64,000 nucleotides of DNA from Melitaea cinxia (lineage: Eukaryota; Arthropoda; Insecta; Lepidoptera; Nymphalidae). The stretch lies in assembly GCF_905220565.1 (NCBI RefSeq), contig NC_059400.1:8020159-8084158 (forward strand), in the 5' to 3' direction. The position numbers and the translations under genes were made by a program. A model generated the notes under the pieces. It was given only the letters and a program-made list of their open reading frames with translations. It ran no database searches and was not told the origin of the DNA. Position 1 is the first letter of the stretch, and the number at the start of each line of letters is the position of its first letter. Shown here in pieces: positions 57,760-64,000 of this stretch.

Positions 57760-58389
57760 CTAGCTGTTCCCCGCGGTTTTGCGTGTGATTAATTAATTTG
57801 AAGAAAAAAACCTATAGCTTTACTCGGTAGATGGATTCACATTTGTTTCTTTTACTTGATCATTATTTTGCTGCGATGTTATTTTAAAATTGCGATATCT
57901 CCTAAGATATTCATTGAAATCGAATGATGCTAAGGGCAATTTTGTTTTAAATTAGATACTTGTGATAAATTACGAATTTATTTCGATAAGAATAAATATA
58001 ATGTTTATAAAAACACCTTCGCAAATAATGCATTATTTTAGAGCAAAATTTGGTTAGCATAAAACAGGTTATAGTGAGCCAACATTAAAAGATAGACAAA
58101 TGCTGTCGCAAACTTTATTTAGGACTTTTAAAGAGGGACAATTCTTTCATACATGATTTTTTGCGAAACTTTAACTGTTTACGCACAGTGCACGCAGCGG
58201 AAACTTTTAAATATTCTTCATTAGTGTTCCGCTTTTATTTGTCTTAGCGTGACGATATATAAAAACCTTCCTTAATAAAAACGCTGTCTAACTCTAAAAA
58301 AAAATTCAAATCGGACTATTAATTCCTGAGATTAGCGCGTTCAAGCAAATAAACAAACAAACTCCTCGGCTTTATAATATTAGTATAGA
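57760..58389 (-). mobile_element. Helitron-like element (630 bp)
   Basis: The minus strand begins TCTATACTAATATTATAAAG at 58389 after A, with (GTTT)n and GAACGCGCTAATCTCAGGAA, and ends CGCGGGGAACAGCTAG at 57760 before T. It is the only complete member here with this 5' end (38351 is truncated). No coding sequence. Confidence 0.7.
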
Positions 58390-59615
58390 TAACACGAGAT
58401 CATATCAATCTTATAAGACCCTTCAACTAAACCTTTAATTAATTTGAGATTCACAATAATTAACATTTCACAAGTATAAATAATATAAAATCTTCAGTAG
58501 ATCACAATACTATTTTGGATCTACCATAAAAAAGTGTGTGTGTGTCCGACGCGCGACTGGAGTTACTCCTTTAGATCGACGGTCTAAATAGGCACAAAAA
58601 AGGTTAAGAAAAAGACTGATACCATATCAAATGGTAAATAAACTAATTAAATAACGCCATCTATCGAAACCCATTAGGGATAAGTAAGCTAAAGCTCTCG
58701 TCAAAACTTTTATGTAGCAGTAAAAATACAACTTCATTTTGTACACAACTTCACACGGACAAATAACACACAAAAATGAAAGAAACATAACGATGTTACT
58801 GCGTTGCATTTGTTCATTAAATAAATATAAAAAGTAATATAAGCCCGATATATACTGAAAAAGCTACGTTCAAAGTAATAATAAATGTTATGAAGCAGTG
58901 ACCGCGACGGATTTGTCAATATTGCGGACAATAGTCCCGGCAAAACCAATTACGTGCTACAACTCAAAGCAATTCGTTCAATCGGTGCGTTGATTGTAAC
59001 GATATCTTTGTTAAACTTAACTAGAGTTTTCCTTGTATCCACAAAAATAAAAAAACAAAGGAAGATAATAACAAAAAACAAAGCAGCTTTTTAATTTTAA
59101 ATCCCAGAAATTGCTTTAATTTGCTTAGTTGCTCTCACAGTGGTTGCTAAAATTATTTACGACATACCAGCCTTAGATGATACTTGTGTGTATAAAAAAA
59201 ACGCTTCACAACTTTATTTATAAATTGGCAGTAGAATAAAATCCCTGTGTCAGGGTTCTGGAAATACAAAAAGTAAGAACAAACTGTTCTATAAAAACTT
59301 TTTTACCTATAAGCAGATATTAAAACCGCGATATCTACCGCAACAGTCACTTCCTGTGACCATTGTATGCTTACAAATTATTTAGATATTTAATTGAAAC
59401 AACAAAGTGCTTCAATCAAAGCTAGTACCTTTTTGTTTTTAAATGTTAAGTGCTTATTATTCAACGTGCGTTAGTTCGATGTGTATCACAAAAAAAAACC
59501 GTCGTCGCGCCACACAACTGTAACGCATTCAGATAATTAAAAGAACAAAAGTTCTTTGTTACTGTACCGTTTAAAAATTGTTACCATTAGAATTTTTATA
59601 TTCAGTCACTTCAAT
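58390..59615. other. No recognisable gene
   Basis: AT-rich DNA. Short minus frames 58627-58809 and 58734-58949 overlap each other and have no recognised features. Confidence 0.4.
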
Positions 59616-59719
59616 CTATCGCTGTCCACTGTTGGACATAGGCTTCCACAAGTTCGCGCCAAAAATGGCGTGAACTCATATGTGTCATCCACAGTCACCA
59701 CGCTGGGCAGACGGGTTGG
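59616..59719 (-). repeat. Retroposon family B tail fragment
   Basis: The plus strand reads CTGTCCACTGTTGGACATAG, TTCGCGCCAAAAATGGCGTG and CACGCTGGGCAGACGGGTTG: the last 100 bp of family B in reverse, 5'-truncated. Confidence 0.75.
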
Positions 59720-60097
59720 ATGTTACATTCAGTATCACTTTTTAATATCTTTTGTATGCAATCAGCAAATAACCCCGCTTTACAAGAATGTAAAATACAT
59801 CAGATATTGAATGGGTTGTTCCGTGTCAGCTAATCATTATTTTATTAAAGGTTTTAGAATGTCTTTCCATAATACGGAGAGACAAGAATACCAATTGAAC
59901 CCCATACCTGATACTCCGTTGTTCGTCCTTCCTTATATTCTTCTCACACTGGACTCGTATTCTTTAAAATACAATAATGTACTAAGTCTTGATTAAATTA
60001 CTGTTTTTCTAATTTAACCCTTATCAAACCATATTATTGAAATTTTATATCGAAGATTCATATTTAGGCACACTTCGAAGCACCACTAATAATATAA

Positions 60098-60185
60098 GAT
60101 AAAGTTGAAGTTCTATTTTGCTGCAAAATTCAATATGCAGACGACGTATTGATTCTATTGAGCACTCGGAACTTTGATATACAAG
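60098..60185 (+). pseudogene. Reverse-transcriptase box fragment (YADD)
   Basis: One frame reads DKVEVLFCCKIQYADDVLIL and LSTRNFDI; YADD preceded by a hydrophobic/Q pair is the catalytic box of LINE reverse transcriptases. Homology is not evident beyond about 30 codons. It is a short relic. Confidence 0.4.
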
Positions 60186-60303
60186 ATCCGTACAGAATAG
60201 GCTTCCCCACTGAGAGGCTTCACGTACAATACTATTTACCTTTTTGATACTTGGAAGTACTAGTTTTATAGCTATATATTTTTACTTAACGTAATAAAGA
60301 GAA

Positions 60304-60391
60304 TTTTTGGCGTGAACTAGTGGAGGCATATGTCCAGCAGTGGACTGCGATAGGCTGAAATGATGATGATGATGATAATGATAATGATGAT
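60304..60391 (+). repeat. Severely 5'-truncated family B copy with target duplication
   Basis: An 88 bp insertion holding only TTTTTGGCGTGAACTAGTGG, AGGCATATGTCCAGCAGTGG and GATAGGCTGAAATGATGATG with a (GAT/AAT)n tail. It is flanked by the perfect 13 bp repeat GTAATAAAGAGAA at 60291-60303 and 60392-60404. Confidence 0.9.
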
Positions 60392-60404
60392 GTAATAAAG
60401 AGAA

Positions 60405-62945
60405 AATCGTAACAACAAAACTCAATTAAATCACAAATATCTAGATCTTAAATACAAGAATACAAAGATGCACAGGCTTGAAATAGCAATAAACATTTAT
60501 CCTAAGTAAGCCCGAACAAACATTTCTTCAGTAATTTGTAAAACAACAAACACTAATCAGGGGAACACTAAACGTAGTTACAGTTAAAGTCACGTTTCGG
60601 TTCGCTAACTTTTAAGGCTAACTACAAGACGTGTATCCCTAATAGAAACTCTATTTAACACAAGTTCAATCGAACTTTACGTGAACAGCAACCTAATAAA
60701 TCTCTGAAAATTATCTATATTTTAGTTTAACAGTTTAAAAATCTGTGGTTATAGTTAATTTTACGCAATCATAATATAAGATGAGTATGATATTTATCGT
60801 AGCTCATTTGCTCATAAATTATATATTAGCTAAGAGAACTGTTTTCGTTACTTTAATTATGTATTTTATGTTTTGTTCTTGCAAAAAAAAATTGTTTTTT
60901 TTTCGTATTCTTCTAGTATACATCATTTGAATTGAAATCGTAGTCAAAAAGACGGCATGTTTTATCATCATACATATCAAATTTCGTTCATTGAAATTCA
61001 GAGCATAGCGACACGCTATTTTAGCATACGTATTGAATGGAATGACCTCATGTTTCAAACGAGTTCCAAATTTTAGAGGCTACTACTTCTCTTTGTATAG
61101 TTTATAACGACAATTATTATTTGCAATTTATACGCATACGTAGTTAAACGTAAATTATTGACCATTCATTTAAAAATAAAGCCATTAATGTTTGATTTTT
61201 TAAGAAAAACAATCGGATAACAAAAAGGTATCCCAGTAATCGAAATCAGAACTTTCCAACAGAAAGTCGAGTGTCCTCTTTAAAATAAAAAGAAATGAAT
61301 TGTAAAAGATTCTTGATCGCGAAATGGCTCTCTCGCAATATTCAACACCGACGATACAGAACCGGTCTCACAACATACCTATCTACGGTGTTTCCACCTA
61401 CATAGTACTGAACATGCAAAAGAAATATATCTCCCCTATCACTGAGTCTACTTTTCCTACACTTGCAGGAAGGATAATAGAATACCAACTATGTATCACT
61501 GAACTCTAATTTTCAATAATGTACATTCGAAAAACTAATCTCACCTTGTAAGGCTTTAATTAGTACTCATCTGCTAAATAGATTTAATCGAGGCCGTTAC
61601 CTAAAAGTTATTCCATAAAGTTTTATCTCACGGATTAGACGGATACAACTCACAATAACATTTGGAAGAACCTTTGTTAAGCATTACGGAATAAAGATTA
61701 GATTTCGAGGTTAATGTTCATTGTTTCCACCCCATTCACGTGAGACGGTCGAGATCAAAATGGACCTTGCTTCATGCGATCGAGATAATCAGATTGTTTT
61801 ACATTGTCTAGACGATTATGATAGATGAAAGGCTTTTTCATAATTATATGATAGCTATTCGAGTACACTTGATACATTAAAAAGTAAGAATTATATTTTT
61901 AAGAATTTTTTTTTATACATCCGATATTTGTACGTTAAATTTAAATTTAACGATAGTGAAATTGTATGGACAGTATAATACCGTTCAATGTTTCATTAAT
62001 TACTTTGACTATCCGCGTTCAAATATAAATGATACCTATGCTAGAAATGACTTTAATAATAATTATGTAAAATAGTGACATAAATGACAATTTACATCAA
62101 TAAATGTAGTTAAATATACCAAGCTTTCATATATATATAATATCATTTTTTTGTCGATTAAGTAAATAAGAATATAAAATTTTAAAAGTTGGTACTCAGT
62201 AAGGATATACTAGCATTAAAACTAATAAATTACCTCCAAAAGAAATCTCTTAAGTTTTGATGATTTTGATGACACAAGTTGACAAGTTTAGGATACGTAG
62301 ACATAAAAATGTGCTTAAAAAGGAATGAAGTACTGCAATATACTATTTCTATTAATTTATATTCCTATAATTACTGCACTTTATTCTGTTAATTATCCTT
62401 TGTTGTTCCATTATTTCATGATGAGCATATTTCCTCGTTTTTTTTTTTGGCGAAGAACATCTCCGATCTTTATATAGCTGTTTATACCATTTAGAGTAAC
62501 TGCTTTGTTATAAAAAACTTAAAGAATAGGACTATGTACAAAGCACAAAATGTCGAAAATACATGTTTTCATCTGGACCACATGTTTTATATTTATTTTT
62601 TGGAGTATATCTATACAACTTAAAGACACGAGATGGAAGGACGAAAAGCCCTGGAATAAAAAAAAATGGAACCTCGACTTTATTTGCTAGCATATTTTTC
62701 AAATGACAATTGCACCGTACTCTAATCAAAGGTCAAACGTTTTTAATGACTGTTATTCTTTCCTGAGAATAGACTTGGAATAATATATAATGCGCAAATT
62801 TTTACTTTTTTAAGGACCGAAATTTGAAATAATGCTTAAAATAGAAGCAAACTAAAAACTAAACTTAAAAGATTCTACTAATTAATTTATTTAAAAAAAA
62901 AAAAACGTGTATTAGATATTAGGTTAGAGCCTAAAACATTTTAAG
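60405..62945. other. No recognisable gene
   Basis: 2.5 kb of AT-rich DNA with short open frames (60819-61058, 61324-61509, 62532-62729) lacking domains or splice context. No repeats recognised. Confidence 0.4.
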
Positions 62946-63067
62946 CAGATTGCCGGTGTAGGCTGGATGAGGATTGCGGAAGACCGGGATGTCTGGTGTG
63001 AACTTGGGGAGGCCTATGTCCAGCAGTGGACTGCAATAGGCTGAGCTAACTGACTGACCGACTGACT
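62946..63067 (+). pseudogene. RTE LINE 3'-end relic
   Basis: It reads IAGVGWMRIAEDRDVWCELG.AYVQQWTAIG and the tail AATAGGCTGAGCTAACTGAC with further (CTGA)n. It is the same RTE lineage as 3243-3371 and 36197-36584, 5'-truncated to about 34 codons. Confidence 0.85.
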
Positions 63068-63609
63068 AAAATAATATAAAATTAAACCAATCCTAGTATA
63101 TTCAGTCGAATATAAGTAAAAATAAATTTATACTAAAAAACGGAAACGACTTTTAAAATACTTTAAAAAGTAAATCCAATATCGAACTCACAACGATTTC
63201 TTCAACGCTCGGTTCCCAGATTCTGTTAAAACATCATGTTGGCCAAGCACTTGGTGCTCGCTCAGCAAAAAAGCATTCACTTGTCTTTACCGTTACCGCG
63301 TCACTATCTACCTCATCAATTACATCACTGCAATGTTTTATAGGAATTGAAATGATTTAATCTTACAGAAAAAAGGTTTCAAGATTAGTCAGCACAGTTT
63401 TATGAAAGCGTTATTTTTATATAGGTAATTTTACTTCAAATGCATCTAATGTTGGCATAAAACTGTGTGGTTTTTAGTCCTGTTTTATAATAGGTTGCAT
63501 AATTGTTTATTTGATAAATAAAGTGAAAAAAAAATATTCGGAAAATATAAAACTGCACGCCTATGAACCGACGAACAGATGAATAAATGGATGCAGTTCT
63601 ATATTGAAA
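63068..63609. other. No recognisable gene
   Basis: AT-rich DNA, nothing supported. Confidence 0.4.
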
Positions 63610-63825
63610 CTAGCTGTGCCCGCGGCTTCGCCCGCGTTAAAATCAGTGTTTCACAAAGTTTTACCAGCAAACTTCTAGTGAAACTTTCATCAAAATCGGC
63701 TTAATCATTCCGTAAACCTTCCTCTTGAAGCACTCTCTCCATTGGTGAAACCGCATGAAAATCCGTTCAGTAAATTTTCAGGGAATCGACCACATACGCT
63801 TTCGGGGACTTTGTTTTATAATACA
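63610..63825 (-). mobile_element. Helitron-like element
   Basis: The minus-strand 3' end reads CGCGGGCGAAGCCGCGGGCA and CAGCTAG, ending at 63610 before T. CGCGGGCGAAGCCGCG forms a stem with a GAA loop. The 5' side starts near TGTATTATAAAACAAAGTCC at 63825 but lacks a clear TC. Confidence 0.6.
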
Positions 63826-63826
63826 C

Positions 63827-64000
63827 TAACTGTTGCCCGCGACTACGTTCGCGTGGTTATGAAGATATGCATTACCATTAAGATGTTTAACGCAAACTTT
63901 TTTTATTTCAGTCACTTGAAATGCTTATCACACTGAGTAACTATTTTAAAAGGCACAATTTAGTATAATTTAATAGTTATTTTTATAAAACCTCTCTATA
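63827..64000 (-). mobile_element. Second Helitron-like element, cut by window edge
   Basis: The minus-strand 3' end CGCGAACGTAGTCGCGGGCA and ACAGTTAG lies at about 63828, immediately beside the preceding element. The 5' end is beyond the window. Confidence 0.45.

Noticed and set aside
1..64000. Endogenous viral sequence, LTR retrotransposon or virus-like gene
   Set aside because: No gag, protease, integrase, capsid or envelope-like frames and no paired long terminal repeats were seen; all reverse-transcriptase relics are LINE type.

Overview
This 64 kb window is AT-rich, gene-poor eukaryotic DNA, almost certainly from a butterfly or moth (Lepidoptera). The evidence is the repeat content: an RTE-type LINE whose last residues read AYVQQWTAIG and whose 3' tail reads GGCCTATGTCCAGCAGTGGA, tRNA-headed SINEs, abundant short Helitron-like elements with A|TC...CTAG|T ends, mariner relics, and a dispersed family with AACCGACTTC/GAAGTCGGTT ends. 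I see no bacterial operons, rRNA or CRISPR. tRNA-like stretches are all SINE heads.

One convincing host gene is present. It lies on the minus strand, about 25.0-27.9 kb. A predicted 5' noncoding exon is followed by two coding exons (26943-26368 and 25222-25010) joined in phase 0. The product is a 262-residue secreted protein: signal peptide, basic RHRRKSR stretch, proline/tyrosine-rich centre, acidic run, and a C-terminal module with six cysteines. I do not recognise the family. Two weak exon candidates on the plus strand are flagged at 8537-8757 and 56475-56502 (the latter begins MADSVPKYKG).

The rest is repeats and non-coding DNA. 0-8 kb: a truncated SINE with a nested LINE end, a Helitron, a deleted mariner, and a LINE 5' relic. 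8-24 kb: the densest repeat cluster, including a composite at 15.5-16.5 kb in which two retroposons sit inside one older element, two adjacent strong hairpins at 20.8 kb, and several SINEs. 24-30 kb: the host gene and, upstream of its promoter, a CTG-rich minisatellite. 30-45 kb: fossil LINEs (an RTE 3' end with a target duplication, a Jockey/CR1-like reverse transcriptase, and an RLE-type element with zinc knuckle and endonuclease). 45-64 kb: further SINEs, Helitrons, long TA microsatellites and RTE ends.

The main biological theme is retroposon partnership. Three classes (RTE LINE fragments, a tRNA-headed SINE family here called C, and a roughly 325-340 bp family here called B) carry versions of the same 3' tail, and several copies have perfect 9-16 bp target-site duplications. 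This fits non-autonomous elements using an RTE LINE's enzymes. All comparisons were made by eye within the window; no database search was possible.
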